A stretch of DNA of 43,521 bases from Pandoraea bronchicola (GCF_902459805.1 NZ_CABPST010000020.1:1-43521); one strand, 5' to 3'; positions 12,101-17,810 are shown, numbered from the stretch's first letter. Numbers and translations: made by a program. Notes: a model not told the origin generated them from the letters alone.

Positions 12101-13456
12101 CGCATCGAGCGCGGTATCACCCGATGTATCGAGCACGATGGCATTGAGCGCGCCGGGGGCAATGCGTACCAGGGCGTTCGTATCGCCGCTGGCGGTCACG
12201 TGGATCGTGCCGCGCGTGTTGACCGACGTGCTGGAGACAAGCACGCCGCTTTGCTCGATCTGACGTGCGGCGAGCGTGATGTCACCAAGCTCCGCCTGAA
12301 TCAGACCGCTGTTACTCACACGCCCCGCGCTCGACCCGGGCAGCAGCTTAGGTTCGACTTCGTTGCCACGCGTACTCGAATTCAGATTGCCGTCGGTACC
12401 GACACCGCGTCGAATCACGAACGCATCGCCCCCCGCGATGACGGTCTGCCCCGAAGGCGTGACGATAGTGCCGCGATTGTGCGCTTCGCGCCCGAGCAGC
12501 AACACGTAGCCACCGCCCTCGGTCACCGACTGCGGACGTCGCGTGTTGATGCGTGCGCCCGCATCCACGCTCACATCGGCCGTCGCCCCGGTGTGTGAGA
12601 TGCTCGATCCGTTGACCTGAAGATCGTTGGCGAACGTTGGCACGGTAGCGCCGGAAACGGCGGCGCCGTAGATGCCGCGATTGAACTGATCGTTCGTCAT
12701 GCCAACGGCTGCCGCCACGAGGTTACGCGTGTCGACCTGCGCTGTCCCCGAGAACTGGATGCCGTTGCGGTTGACGATCATCACCGTGCCGTCGGCCTTG
12801 ATCTGCCCCTGAATCTGACTCGGGCGCGCCTGCGGGTCGTTCACACGGTTGAGCACGGCCCAGCCCGGCTGCTGCACGAACTCGACTGTCGTGCGGCGGC
12901 CGACGTTGAACGTCTCCCAGTTCAGAATCGCCTTCTCGCCCGTTTGCTCGATGGACACCTTGGTGTTGCCCGCAGCGTCGCGATCCTGAGCGATCTTCTT
13001 GTTCGCATTGATCCAGCCGGCAGTGAGGCTATGGGTATCGACCTTCAGCCCCCCTTCTGCCAGACCATCCGGAATCGTCTCGGGTGCCGCCGCTGCCATC
13101 TGACGTGCGGCATTCTGCGCAGCCTGCATCGCCGCGATGCCCTGCGCAGCGGTGGCCAGATTGGCGATCGAATTCTGTACCGCCTGCGCGGCGCGCTGCT
13201 GCTGTTCGCCCGGATTCTGCAACGACGACACCGGCATGCCGTTCGGCAGGCGGCCCGTCTGCGTGGCGGTGGATTGCGCCGCACCGCGTGCAGCAAACCA
13301 CGCGTTGCTGAAGGCCTGCTGCGCATGCGCTGCGCCGATCATGGCGCTGCTGGCAGCGAATACGGCCACGGCCTGCGCTAGCGGCCGGATGCGCGGCAGG
13401 CGCGCGCTGGCACGCGTGTGAGTGGTTACGGAAGCTACGCGCTTGTGCATGGTCAT
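113..13456 (-). CDS. Giant filamentous-haemagglutinin-type two-partner-secretion exoprotein (TpsA)
   Basis: Encodes about 4,447 residues, predicted to be secreted across the outer membrane by a TpsB pore and to fold as a long beta-helix adhesin. The frame is open from a TTG at 13540, but that codon has no ribosome binding site. I prefer the ATG at 13456 (or 13450), which gives an extended signal peptide (basic n-region, then PLAQAVAVFAASSAMIG, cleavage after AHA near residue 45). Residues ~135-260 resemble the TPS/haemagglutination-activity domain and carry NRNGI in place of the usual NPNGI. The middle is long, Gly/Ala/Val/Asp-rich and repetitive, with an LPAGT-rich stretch near residues 2,900-3,040. 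The C-terminus (GTIDAGEAGIRVSGN to IFSVRMLDAG) matches the DUF3739 region I know from this family. Only two cysteine pairs were noticed. It lies downstream of fecR- and fecI-like genes on the same strand, which suggests control by that sigma factor. Family call is firm; ligand unknown. Confidence 0.93.
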   Translation of the reverse strand: MTMHKRVASVTTHTRASARLPRIRPLAQAVAVFAASSAMIGAAHAQQAFSNAWFAARGAAQSTATQTGRLPNGMPVSSLQNPGEQQQRAAQAVQNSIANLATAAQGIAAMQAAQNAARQMAAAAPETIPDGLAEGGLKVDTHSLTAGWINANKKIAQDRDAAGNTKVSIEQTGEKAILNWETFNVGRRTTVEFVQQPGWAVLNRVNDPQARPSQIQGQIKADGTVMIVNRNGIQFSGTAQVDTRNLVAAAVGMTNDQFNRGIYGAAVSGATVPTFANDLQVNGSSISHTGATADVSVDAGARINTRRPQSVTEGGGYVLLLGREAHNRGTIVTPSGQTVIAGGDAFVIRRGVGTDGNLNSSTRGNEVEPKLLPGSSAGRVSNSGLIQAELGDITLAARQIEQSGVLVSSTSVNTRGTIHVTASGDTNALVRIAPGALNAIVLDTSGDTALDAQRTTLLADAAKAAESGLYNRRDQSLVQIASSGDVLFDSDSLTLATGGQINVLATRRAMAMERAKLDVSGAVGVQVAMSANNLEVSVQGNEQRDAPGNRDTHLLNNLTVYIDRRYLVRVPAGTQGYTTDRWYTQGGLLEVSGYLNTASHGIGEWAAQGGTVQLGGAEVVTRPGSLINLAGGTLDVQTGMIRQSWLRGADGQLYRVDNAPGDVRYLGVYRGFEAEHARWGKTTTETYATPFIAPGQRLENGYTVGRDAGRLVVSSLSAVLEGDVDTSVYQGPRQTQAADRTLYDGYLQSQLAAPRAGQLIVGRLTPYYDDTTLSLRDSPSAIARTIDVGDVQALAAAIAQGTPLDPQRAGKISLDADWLNRQQFGGVKLLATDEVTVSRDIRVADGGDVGLHATRVNIDANVTARGGSITAGNVLQRVLDATTSGTWLDVPLIDPALVAGGQHVSVANGVTLDARGVWSRADDGEAGIHGMPYLNGGNVVLSTTGDVRLQPGSAIDVSSGAVLLSGGTVRGGKGGNVSLLASQYDTNGKRAGELHIDGELRGYGVSGGGTLKLDTGNGVVIGAPALAREGWLRAGESMPFGVMLMQDYTIKANTPQASDVTLTKGSILPAGTVVAEPVRIASPTSLGTSLFSTGFARYDVTGQLGVAVADNARLGVTMPVLNVDRQAALDTASGGDPSRVLSKLLPPVWQSDAAKGTITQRGGADLALSAGSPVKRAQLLVGEAAQIEVDPGRSITLTGNEQLTLLGTLRAPSGTVSLLPGAFGVGDALGRPEGTFTPTSIWLGGNSVIDVAARPVVATDASGAISGKVAAGGTIQIGAKYVAGATQVEAADAFVIVRPGARLDASGTAADIDVPGQGRTHVASAGGVISLASARGLYLDGDMKAASGGAGAAGGTLNVVLETLAYGLVDRTTLRGNSVDDSVRVAHEMVVAQTQGGSTLADTLRPGSLGGGLTLGSARVGVDRVTAGGFDNLSLLANGMMDFDGNVNLSLGQSLRLAASSFGLAANAAPGAQVRLAAPYVRLAGPTRQQTDNFLMPNAVSGSKNGGQGAGMLGVPLLADQAKFEIDGALIDVSGRMQFGTAGTIETNAGTPVSVLRNAFGNVALRSTGDLRLLDKTEVYSPGDMTLAAVQIYPAQNAIAKIIVGQRSYPSDCCVRQTMIDPERVLTIERVGDTLAMQPYSLFGSLTLNAGQIRQGGVLRAPMGSITFGSVMDTEANGVLHLLPGSVTSVSANGLVMPYGGSLDGLSYLNAAADAPYSLAGGGPSVVVYSHALGVDPGAVIDLSGGGDIRGAAFLTGRGGSTDARLAPLMQVVQTGTKGSFRLPSLSSNPVYAIVPGAQPAYAPVVTENGAGAPLIGQQITIGAGVPGLPAGTYTLLPSTFALLPGAYRVELQTQSVAQAGLAPVAMRNGSLTLPAQLSVSNTGIRNATPTQAVLTSADVLRTYSQYNEMSYADFARATSERVGTPRALIEADAKRLDLYFLPDTYRGKVGDAPALRFQGTANVAPAKGGYGASLLVTSPFSGNFEILGAGAAPRQGDRSLVSLRADDLNAIGAARIGIGGLPVVSADFTGSILSATTAGFIGNAYNVVLRGGATLRASEVFIVTTSTTRGITIEQGSGINTLGYGMPMWDSTLGYTYAPGGAGVLAVSNGRLSMLSPTPTGAQDSFGAGYIDLGVCAAGVTCAGETLLLSEGSIAVATDKRFTITDAVRYGTRQLSLSVGRVNVGEQASLDTLAASGRLAEGLTLNQTVLSRLMRGDKVYGTPALESLSLIARDSINFYDSVELSTIDAATGKSTIDVLVLGTPAIFGYGASDALARIRTDRLVWTGSKSPAGAIVAGGAGTGSGRLSIDAREIEFGFGPATQRDVNHDMNRVTVGFSTVELNAGERVTANQKGGLSVYRSQNGWNDQKQDFDYSGGDIVIDTPLLTGAAGSVNRFVAGGNVSVTNASARAKPLIDNGKLVAALGAEVALSAGGAASIDTNVVLPSGRLTVAAQGDVTLGDGAQLDLAGRKLDFFDASKYSWGGDVVVSSANGNVRQTAGSRVDLSALENRAGKLTIAALSPTSGVVSLVGKVLGSASGRYDAGGTFVPFAAGGVDIRAQRIEDFGALNARLTEGGVFGSRSFQIKQGNLVVGDELKAREITLSIDGGRLDVLGRVDASGAQAGTIRLSARDGVMVGGNAVLDAHSTTLRLDSYGQPIEASNRAVIEINGNQGRVVLADGARLDVRAGTNDTKGAPLSVGTVEISAKRLGGANEAVGNDIAIDAGGNVVIDGARSITVNGMYRDTQAPAGTDASVDGRPYQIINEGYLDTLHGQNETFMTNALANSALLARLAGLRRYTDAFHLRPGVEIVSATPNGDIHLDGDIDMSRYRYASLNPNTQKTGVWGSGEAGALTIRAGGNLNVFGSLTDGFDTSKLTPGADNKGWVLTSGTAGWGGDAVVPVGGLVTLAAGTEFPAGRKLNYDVQVAATKLPAGTRLPARATLSADLTLPAGTVLGAAVRDAAGNVVYPAGTALTSALTLGSGMQIDAGMLLPTDTSVAAMRWPAGAVMPGNLKLAVDVLLRKGAIIPAETDVKLPGGVLSVNVRPADADGNQGQLHAIAPMLQAGSASWSLRLVAGADTSAADPRALQPLGADGHLVLADTHYGMGISSVLKPGTGTLGVYRWGPDAAELGAVEGEIVTPEELISWGISTTADIDMWNGYYDAFRLVTPGIPAEYDMKTQAAREPVFSVVRTGTGDLDMLAAGNFTMSSPFGVYTAGTQARDVTSAYNLARATLKNTSVLGTQGAAFEQYVSGTQSLYSAWYPEHGGNLFVRAQGDIRGDTVGTRDGYQRPTSFGVPRAVPDAGNVGNWLWRQGSGSAIAQGGVPSAWWVNFGTYVTGKESGYAAYEMTPFLVGFTGLGTLGGGNVVLEAGANAGMLESRMGAGNTFGPSALARSEGLNVTVGSTGRVSADGSQIQLTGGGDLDVRIGGGLNPVREVRAITQPGGAIKDSAEWRNGNLGLNGTFTNLRGATRIEAGALGGVDELFGTPDLRETRARDVFTPQVGMATGGPTLVLGDSTVRIDTRGDLVIGGYGDATRAQQRTNGTPFTVAGVNYSGEGFSWFTLWTPSTAIDLFSAGGNLAPLSAMADPRDGANYASTDGRFVLPATLRAVAASGNIYNGFSATRLLDAESKQTIGDTPALLAPEPVSSLFKAAPDGGALEMIAGQSLFGSGFPISRSAADPTALPTPQNPAFMGGTRNAWFGRAYLTNVRQDAIAPSLLFYYSVDSATRFPMFSLTPATVSGYDFTGIAPARFYALTGDIVGLQTGGIDYRGSILPAAGTQPTWYEGNGAVAIRAGRDIVNSGTPLGTYLSTKANFAGWTTTPDFNDPVNNPGRPMAVASTTMRGNLIVQNSADDVSVVSAGRDILYSTFYVAGPGLLEVTAGRNVFMGDKAELRSLGALANVKPGDRSNGAGIAVAAGVGPRGLDGIDFKAFAARYLDAANLADGGRPFADQPGKAVVVYGGELTLSGWLSREFGYSGNAAGADAFLVTKQAELDAASKATGSAGGVAKRDLRNEFAQQSQLYLVNWLATRFGGRNGLGLHFDATSMDARQFFDALPPEQQRAYLRDVYFAELRASGREYNDAGGPRAGSYLRGREAIATLFPLQDERGASRQYDGSLTMYSSALYYLENLNRQWTTRPVPGVQYLTQAQWIARGSPQYFVPHYEVQDAGIHTDFGGGVSIMTPGGRTLVGVDGGFVPGEGSGVLTQGQGNIDMYSRDSILLGQSRVFTTFGGNILAWSAQGDINAGRGSKSTVVYTPQRRVYNDLGLVALSPTTPNTGAGLATLNPIPEIPPGDIDLIAPLGTIDAGEAGIRVSGNVNIAALRVMNAENIQVQGKSVGIPTIAAVNVGALTNASATAAQAAAAAQDAVARDRASSRQNQPSIFSVRMLDAGTSGDATGKPRADGGQMFRYDPASPVQVLGQMNLSEAQLQALTPTERKNLMR

Positions 13457-13491
13457 CTCAATCCCGTCTGGCGTCTCGTGCGGCCGTGGGA

Positions 13492-13509
13492 CGTTGTCTC
13501 GCGACAACG
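13492..13509. promoter_or_regulatory. Inverted repeat in the tpsA leader
   Basis: CGTTGTC and GACAACG form a perfect 7-bp dyad around a 4-nt centre, about 36 bp upstream of the preferred tpsA ATG. It could be an operator or a leader hairpin. If translation began at the upstream TTG it would lie inside the coding region. The function is inferred only from symmetry and position. Confidence 0.4.
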
Positions 13510-13536
13510 CCAGCGACGGCCATGGCAGGTTTTCGT

Positions 13537-13557
13537 TCAAGCGATGCGAACGCTTGA
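13537..13557. promoter_or_regulatory. Second inverted repeat upstream of tpsA
   Basis: TCAAGCG and CGCTTGA form a perfect 7-bp dyad with a 7-nt spacer in the gap between the fecR-like gene and tpsA. It is not followed by a T-run on either strand, so it is not an obvious terminator. A third, weaker dyad (CGTGAC...GTCACG, 13619-13641) lies just upstream. Together they make this short gap a likely control region, but no consensus promoter was recognised. Confidence 0.35.
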
Positions 13558-13657
13558 CGCTCTCGGGACTAAGACCGTTCGGCGCGGGCCAATCGGCAAG
13601 GATTTATTTGAATCTTTCGTGACACGGTCCAGCCGTCACGAAGTACAACGCACGCGC

Positions 13658-14674
13658 TCATCCGAGCAAGACGATGCCGCCCGGCAATGTGTGTGCGGAA
13701 AGTTGCAGTGAGTGCTCGATCTGGCCGAGCGCCACGTCGAGCGAGCGAATCGCGAAGCGTCCCGTGACCGGACGCGCCGCAAGCCCGTCGTTCATCAACA
13801 CCACTTTGCCGGGGCGATAGCGGTTGATTTCGTCGATCACATCGCCGAGCGGGACTTCGGCAAAACGCAGATAGCCGTCGCGCCATGCCGGCATCTCGCC
13901 GTCGCCAACGTTCACGAGCGATTGCAAGGCGCGCTCGTCGTAGACCAGTTGCTGACGCGCGTGCAATTGCACGCGCCCTGCCGTATGTACGACGTCGGCG
14001 ACCCCATCGATACAGGTCACGCATACTTTCTGCGCGACGTTGCGCACTTCCACACGAGCGCGGTGCGCAATCGTGCGGCCCGCCCCGGCGACGATTTCGA
14101 AGGGTGTCGCCGCTCGCGTCGTGTCGACTGCCGCTTCGCCGTCAAGCAAATCGATGCCCGGTGCGCGGCCCGTTTGCAACGACAGACTCGTGCGCGTATT
14201 CATTTCGACGGACACGTTGCCGGCCATGGCCACCGTGCGCTGCTCCCCGGTGCCGGTGCGGTAATCCGCGCGCAACGCGGCGGCGCCCGGAAGCAGACCA
14301 AGCGGCGCACCGATCACCGCGACGCCTGCTGCCGTTGCGAATGCCCCGGCGGTGCCCGCCAGCCACCAGCGACGACGCGGATCGAAACCGCGTTCGGCCC
14401 TTCGCTCAGGTGCAGGCCGCCTTGCCGGGGCCGGGCATGCCGCGCTCGCGGCTGCGCTCTGATGGGCGGCTTGCGTCAATTGCTGCCACTGACGTCGCGC
14501 GTTCGCCAATGCCTGCGCATGGCTCGGGTCGCGCCGCGCCCACTCGCGCAGCGCGTCGCCATCGGCATGTGTCATCTCGCCGGACGCCATGCGCCGCACC
14601 CATGTCATGGCCTGACGCTCAAGGGCGTCGAGACGCCGCTTCGGCGGCAACGTGGCATCGGGTCGCGAACTCAT
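13658..14674 (-). CDS. FecR-family anti-sigma factor / sigma regulator
   Basis: A 338-residue inner-membrane protein predicted to hold or activate the neighbouring ECF sigma factor according to a periplasmic signal. Residues ~15-60 are the cytoplasmic DUF4880-type sigma-binding domain (WVRRMASGEMTHADGDALREW). One membrane segment lies at ~103-128. Residues ~137-232 are the periplasmic FecR domain (GTGEQRTVAMAGNVSVEMN, LLDGEAAVD). Residues ~266-336 are the C-terminal DUF4974/STN-like domain (YLRFAEVPLGDVIDEIN). Architecture and length are those of complete FecR proteins. It lies 76 bp downstream of the sigma gene and upstream of tpsA on the same strand. Two cysteines (CVTC) in the periplasmic domain could form a disulfide. 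No FecA-type receptor gene is present in the window, so its input probably comes through the STN protein two genes upstream. Confidence 0.92.
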   Translation of the reverse strand: MSSRPDATLPPKRRLDALERQAMTWVRRMASGEMTHADGDALREWARRDPSHAQALANARRQWQQLTQAAHQSAAASAACPAPARRPAPERRAERGFDPRRRWWLAGTAGAFATAAGVAVIGAPLGLLPGAAALRADYRTGTGEQRTVAMAGNVSVEMNTRTSLSLQTGRAPGIDLLDGEAAVDTTRAATPFEIVAGAGRTIAHRARVEVRNVAQKVCVTCIDGVADVVHTAGRVQLHARQQLVYDERALQSLVNVGDGEMPAWRDGYLRFAEVPLGDVIDEINRYRPGKVVLMNDGLAARPVTGRFAIRSLDVALGQIEHSLQLSAHTLPGGIVLLG

Positions 14675-14750
14675 GGCGTCACCTCTCGCATGAGACGGAA
14701 GGTCTCACTCCATGAGACGGTTTTCCCGCACGCCATCGGCAATCCTTCAC

Positions 14751-15266
14751 TCATTCGGACCTCGGCATATGCGCCGCGCAATACTCGTGAGCGCGCTTGA
14801 GTTCGAGGCCGACCAGACGGGGCGACACGCCGAAGCGGCGCGCCACGTCCTCATTGGACATCTCATGCACCCGCACGGCGATGAAAATCGCGCGGCGACG
14901 CGGCGGCATCGTGGCGAGCAGGCGCTCGAGCAGCGCAATCTCATCGCGCGCTTCAACCGTCTGCGCGGGGCCGGGCGCCGGGTCCACGAATTCCGTCATG
15001 AGCGCATCGATCTCGTCGTCGCTCATGTACCGGCGTTCGCGCTGCACGCGATCGAACGCCATATTCATGGCGATGCGCATCAGATACGCCCCCGGACTCT
15101 TCACGTCGCTCTGGCGATCGGCCCGGTCATCGAGATGCACCCATGTGTCGTGTAACGCATCGCTTGCGAGCTCGGCCGACCCAAGACGCCAGGTCAGCTT
15201 GCGTTTGAGATCCTCATAGCGCTGCGTCAACAAGTCTCGCAGGAAGGCGCGGGGCGTATCGACCAT
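14751..15266 (-). CDS. FecI-type ECF RNA polymerase sigma factor
   Basis: A 171-residue sigma-70-family factor of the extracytoplasmic-function class. Region 2 spans about residues 28-80 (SDALHDTWVHL, GAYLMRIAMNMAFD, RVQRERR). Region 4 spans about residues 105-165, with its helix-turn-helix around MSNEDVARRFGVSPRLV. The size and the lack of a region 3 are normal for FecI-like factors. The ATG directly follows the TAG stop of the STN protein gene, and a GGGAG ribosome binding site overlaps that gene's end, so the two are probably translationally coupled. The fecR-like gene follows. The obvious candidate regulon is the adjacent tpsA and perhaps its own operon. That is inferred from position, as no FecI-type consensus promoter was convincingly found before tpsA. 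Confidence 0.93.
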   Translation of the reverse strand: MVDTPRAFLRDLLTQRYEDLKRKLTWRLGSAELASDALHDTWVHLDDRADRQSDVKSPGAYLMRIAMNMAFDRVQRERRYMSDDEIDALMTEFVDPAPGPAQTVEARDEIALLERLLATMPPRRRAIFIAVRVHEMSNEDVARRFGVSPRLVGLELKRAHEYCAAHMPRSE

Positions 15267-15980
15267 CTATCGCTCCCTTGCCGCCTGACACGGCGAGCGT
15301 TCGCACTCGGGCTGAATCGCGCGGCACTCGGCGGGCACCAGTAACAGCACGAACGGACGCGACACGTCGATGGGCGCGCTGCCAACGTCGAGCCCCTGCA
15401 ATCGACGCGCGATGGCCGCGTCGCGGCGGCTGTCTCCCGTCGAATCGAGCAGCCGGACCTGCGCCACCCGTGCGTTCGCCCCCACTTGCACCGTCATCGC
15501 CAATCGATACTCCCCCGGCGAGAGCGACGGCGCCGCGCACAGCGCCTGTAACACCTTGCCCTGCAGACGCGCGTGGTAATCGCTGGCTGCCCGCGCCATG
15601 CTGCGCGCCGCGTCACTTTGTGTCTGAGCAACGCCCAACGGCGCGAGAACGAACGCGTTCTGCGCTGTGGCCTCAGCCATCACGCCCGTACCTTCGAGAA
15701 GTTCGTCAAGGGCTTCGCGCGGCGAGTACATTCCGCTGACGGCACGCGAGCGACGCCCCTCTACCAGCGACGAGGGGTAGAAAACGGACATATGCGTGAG
15801 CGCATCGAAGCGGGCGAGCGCGTCCTTCAAAGGCATCTCCGGGAGATCAAACGTCAGCGCCCGTGGCGCAGCCGCGAATGCGCTTTCGACCGTCACGCTC
15901 GGCATGCAGCACAGCAACCAGCCCGCCAGAACGCTCGCAGCCGCGAAGCGCAAACGTGGAGAGCAGGCAATAGCGATCAT
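15267..15980 (-). CDS. Periplasmic STN-domain protein with TonB-like C-terminus
   Basis: The open frame starts at 16058, but the ATG at 15980 gives a clean signal peptide (basic start, then FAAASVLAGWLLCCMP, cleavage near residue 36), so I use that start (237 residues). Residues ~40-115 are a secretin/TonB short N-terminal (STN) domain (ALTFDLPEMPLKDALARFDAL, EALDELLEGTGV). This is the signalling domain that in FecA-like receptors touches FecR. Residues ~130-225 resemble a TonB C-terminal domain (YRLAMTVQVGANARVAQVRLLDS, RDAAIARRLQGL). There is no beta-barrel, so it cannot itself be a receptor. It is the first gene of the STN-sigma-FecR set and abuts the sigma gene. I infer a soluble relay between an unknown outer-membrane partner and FecR. 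Domain calls are good; the role is inference. Confidence 0.82.
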   Translation of the reverse strand: MIAIACSPRLRFAAASVLAGWLLCCMPSVTVESAFAAAPRALTFDLPEMPLKDALARFDALTHMSVFYPSSLVEGRRSRAVSGMYSPREALDELLEGTGVMAEATAQNAFVLAPLGVAQTQSDAARSMARAASDYHARLQGKVLQALCAAPSLSPGEYRLAMTVQVGANARVAQVRLLDSTGDSRRDAAIARRLQGLDVGSAPIDVSRPFVLLLVPAECRAIQPECERSPCQAARER

Positions 15981-16092
15981 GTCGGGCAGTTGGCCTTTGC
16001 ATGGCAGACGGTCGGAGATGTCGGAAGTGCCGGGACCTCTGCGGCAGGCAAAGCCCACGGCAACACGTCATGACGTGAGCCGTTTCCCCGCG

Positions 16093-16129
16093 TATCGACA
16101 AATAATTTGTAAGAATTCCTGAGAATTCT
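16093..16129 (-). promoter_or_regulatory. Candidate promoter/operator of the STN-sigma-FecR operon
   Basis: About 115-150 bp upstream of the STN gene lies an AT-rich block. Two AGAATTC copies one helical turn apart (16112-16118 and 16122-16128) also form an inverted repeat, and ACAAAT-A-ATTTGT (16098-16110) is a perfect dyad. Read on the minus strand, GGAATT (16119-16114) and TCGATA (16098-16093), 15 nt apart, loosely resemble FecI-type -35 and -10 elements, which would fit autoregulation. The symmetry is seen directly; the promoter reading is tentative. Confidence 0.35.
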
Positions 16130-16221
16130 GGTGATCGATTGTGACGATACTTTGACAGTGCCGCTTATCGTCTCACGATGTGGTTCGGACGCCTGCGTAC
16201 TTGCACTGAGTGGACAGATGA

Positions 16222-16268
16222 CGAAAAACGCCCGTAACACGCCCACGGGGTGCAGGCGGGTTACGGGC
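16222..16268 (-). terminator. Intrinsic terminator after the TpsB-to-YbjN operon
   Basis: A perfect 9-bp stem (GCCCGTAAC at 16230-16238 with GTTACGGGC at 16260-16268) encloses a GC-rich loop. On the minus strand it is followed by GTTTTTCG. It lies about 95 bp past the YbjN-family stop and before the STN gene promoter region, so it separates the two halves of the secretion and signalling locus into two transcription units. Confidence 0.85.
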
Positions 16269-16363
16269 CAACCAGTCGTCTACCTGGACGTGCTACAGCC
16301 GCGCGCGGGAGGTTCCCGAGGCTCAGGCGAGAAATGCGCAAAGATGCGCCGCGCGGCGACGCT

Positions 16364-16966
16364 TTAGTTAAGCGTCATCGGTGCCTGCTCATCGCTGCTC
16401 GCGAGCGTGTCGCCCGGTGCGGCAGCGATGTCTTCGCTCGACGCCTCGGCGCCGGCGGCCTGACCGGTCGCCTGCTGCGTGAAGTTGCGAAGATGCAGGA
16501 AGAACTGTCCCATCATCTCGACCCAGAGACGCATCGAGAAATTCAGGAATTCCGGGGAGACGCCACCCGCCACGATGACGTCCATCTCCAACACGAGGAA
16601 CTCGCCGTGCGCCGCCACGCGGGCGAAGCGACGCGAACGGTGCCACTCGTTGATGAGACCTTCGGGCAGATCGCCGCCCTGCACGCGAAGCGGGCAGCTC
16701 AGCGTGAAATCGAGATACTGGTCGGCACCGGCCTGATTTCCCCAGTGCACCTGATAACCGATGCCATGACTCGCGCTGTGCAGACGTGTGACCAGATCGT
16801 CCTGCTGCACCGACACCGCGCAACCAGCGGCACGAATGGCGTCGGCCACCTGCGCGGCCGAGACAAACGTGATGATGTTTGCGGGCGACGAGGCGCTCGG
16901 AGACGTCGGCGCACCGGCTCGCTCGGCGTCGTGATTGTCGTGTTGCATCGTGTGCTTTTCGTTCAT
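16364..16966 (-). CDS. YbjN-domain protein
   Basis: The frame is open from 17017. The ATG at 16966 (reading MNEKHTM) is preceded by a GAGG element and gives 200 residues. Residues ~30-150 match the YbjN fold, including the characteristic INEWHRSRRFARV and LVLEMDVIVAGGVSPEF motifs. YbjN proteins resemble type III secretion chaperones, and E. coli YbjN is linked to broad effects on motility and stress. There is no signal peptide, so it should be cytoplasmic. The C-terminal ~40 residues are Ala/Glu/Asp-rich and probably disordered. It is the last gene of the TpsB-ExbBD-TonB-porin operon, followed by a terminator. A chaperone or regulatory role for an operon product is plausible but inferred. Confidence 0.85.
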   Translation of the reverse strand: MNEKHTMQHDNHDAERAGAPTSPSASSPANIITFVSAAQVADAIRAAGCAVSVQQDDLVTRLHSASHGIGYQVHWGNQAGADQYLDFTLSCPLRVQGGDLPEGLINEWHRSRRFARVAAHGEFLVLEMDVIVAGGVSPEFLNFSMRLWVEMMGQFFLHLRNFTQQATGQAAGAEASSEDIAAAPGDTLASSDEQAPMTLN

Positions 16967-17041
16967 GCCAGTGATCCTCGAACTATCGTTGTGCGAATTC
17001 AGGACGAGGTGCGCCATCGAAGCACCTCGTCACGTGCGGTG

Positions 17042-17800
17042 TTACTGCGACGCTGCCGGTGCCGCTGCCGGTGCCGACGCCGCTGCTGCTGCCGTTTCGG
17101 CAGGCTTTGCGGCGATGGCGGCGGCGGCCTGCTGCTCATCGAACTTGCCCTCGTAGAGCTTGTCGCCGTACTGCTGCGCGATTTGTTCGTACTTCACGCG
17201 AGCCTGAGTGGCGAACGGCTGACGCGCCGCGACTACGGTCGCCACATCCATCGTCTCGTAGGCCGTGAGAATCTCCTGTCCGACGGCGTACAGACGGTCG
17301 TTCTTCTCCTTGCACATCGTGAGCGCGACACGCTGTGCAGCCGTCTCGTCGGCCAGATGCTTGCGCTGCGCATCGGCCTGACGGGCGAGCTTGAGCAACT
17401 CGTCATAGGCATTTCGGTACTGCGCAATCTGTGCGTTGGCCTTGTCGGCCACCGACTTCACTTCCGATTGCGAGGCCCGTGCATCCTGCGAGAGACGCTC
17501 GCGCGCCTGACGCTCCGCGGCCAGTTGCTGCTGCGCTTCGTCGAGCGCCTTCTTCAGCGCTTCGGGCGAATCCTTGCCGGGTGCGCCGGCCGTCGCGCCA
17601 CCGGCCTTGAGCGCGGCGAGTTCGTTCTTCGCCTGCTGGAGCTGCTCCGTCGTGCTGCGCAGTTGCGTGCGCAGACGCTCTTCCATGCTCGGCGCGCCCT
17701 GCGGCGCCTGTGCCCAGACGGCCGGGCCCACGGCAAGCAGCACCGCAGCGGCCACACCCGAGGCCAGACGCGACATCGCGCGCGGGGGCTGTTGACTCAT
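17042..17800 (-). CDS. Periplasmic coiled-coil protein of the ExbBD/TPS operon
   Basis: The frame runs open to 18130 only because it overlaps the porin gene. The ATG at 17800 has a near-perfect ribosome binding site (AAGGAGGTG), giving 252 residues. A signal peptide (AAAVLLAVGPAVWAQ) is followed by a long Gln/Glu/Ala/Lys-rich helix with heptad character (about residues 40-165). A short conserved-looking segment follows (CKEKNDRLYAVGQEILTAYE), and then an Ala-rich tail. It holds a single cysteine, in that segment. I recognise no named family; proteins with a similar C-KN--L segment occur beside other DUF2341-ExbB genes as far as I recall, which needs checking. It starts 10 bp after the porin stop. 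A periplasmic scaffold linking inner-membrane ExbB/TonB parts to the porin or TpsB is a guess. Confidence 0.85.
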   Translation of the reverse strand: MSQQPPRAMSRLASGVAAAVLLAVGPAVWAQAPQGAPSMEERLRTQLRSTTEQLQQAKNELAALKAGGATAGAPGKDSPEALKKALDEAQQQLAAERQARERLSQDARASQSEVKSVADKANAQIAQYRNAYDELLKLARQADAQRKHLADETAAQRVALTMCKEKNDRLYAVGQEILTAYETMDVATVVAARQPFATQARVKYEQIAQQYGDKLYEGKFDEQQAAAAIAAKPAETAAAAASAPAAAPAASQ

Positions 17801-17810
17801 GACCACCTCC

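Noticed and set aside
10289-12598. Long open frame (769 codons) on the plus strand opposite tpsA
   Set aside because: It is a shadow of the GC-rich tpsA gene: the product is Arg/His/Ala-rich with no domain, and there is no ribosome binding site. The other long plus-strand frames under tpsA are the same.
13619-13641. CGTGAC...GTCACG hairpin as a terminator after the fecR-like gene
   Set aside because: It has a short 6-bp stem and no T-run on the minus strand; I treat it only as part of a possible control region.
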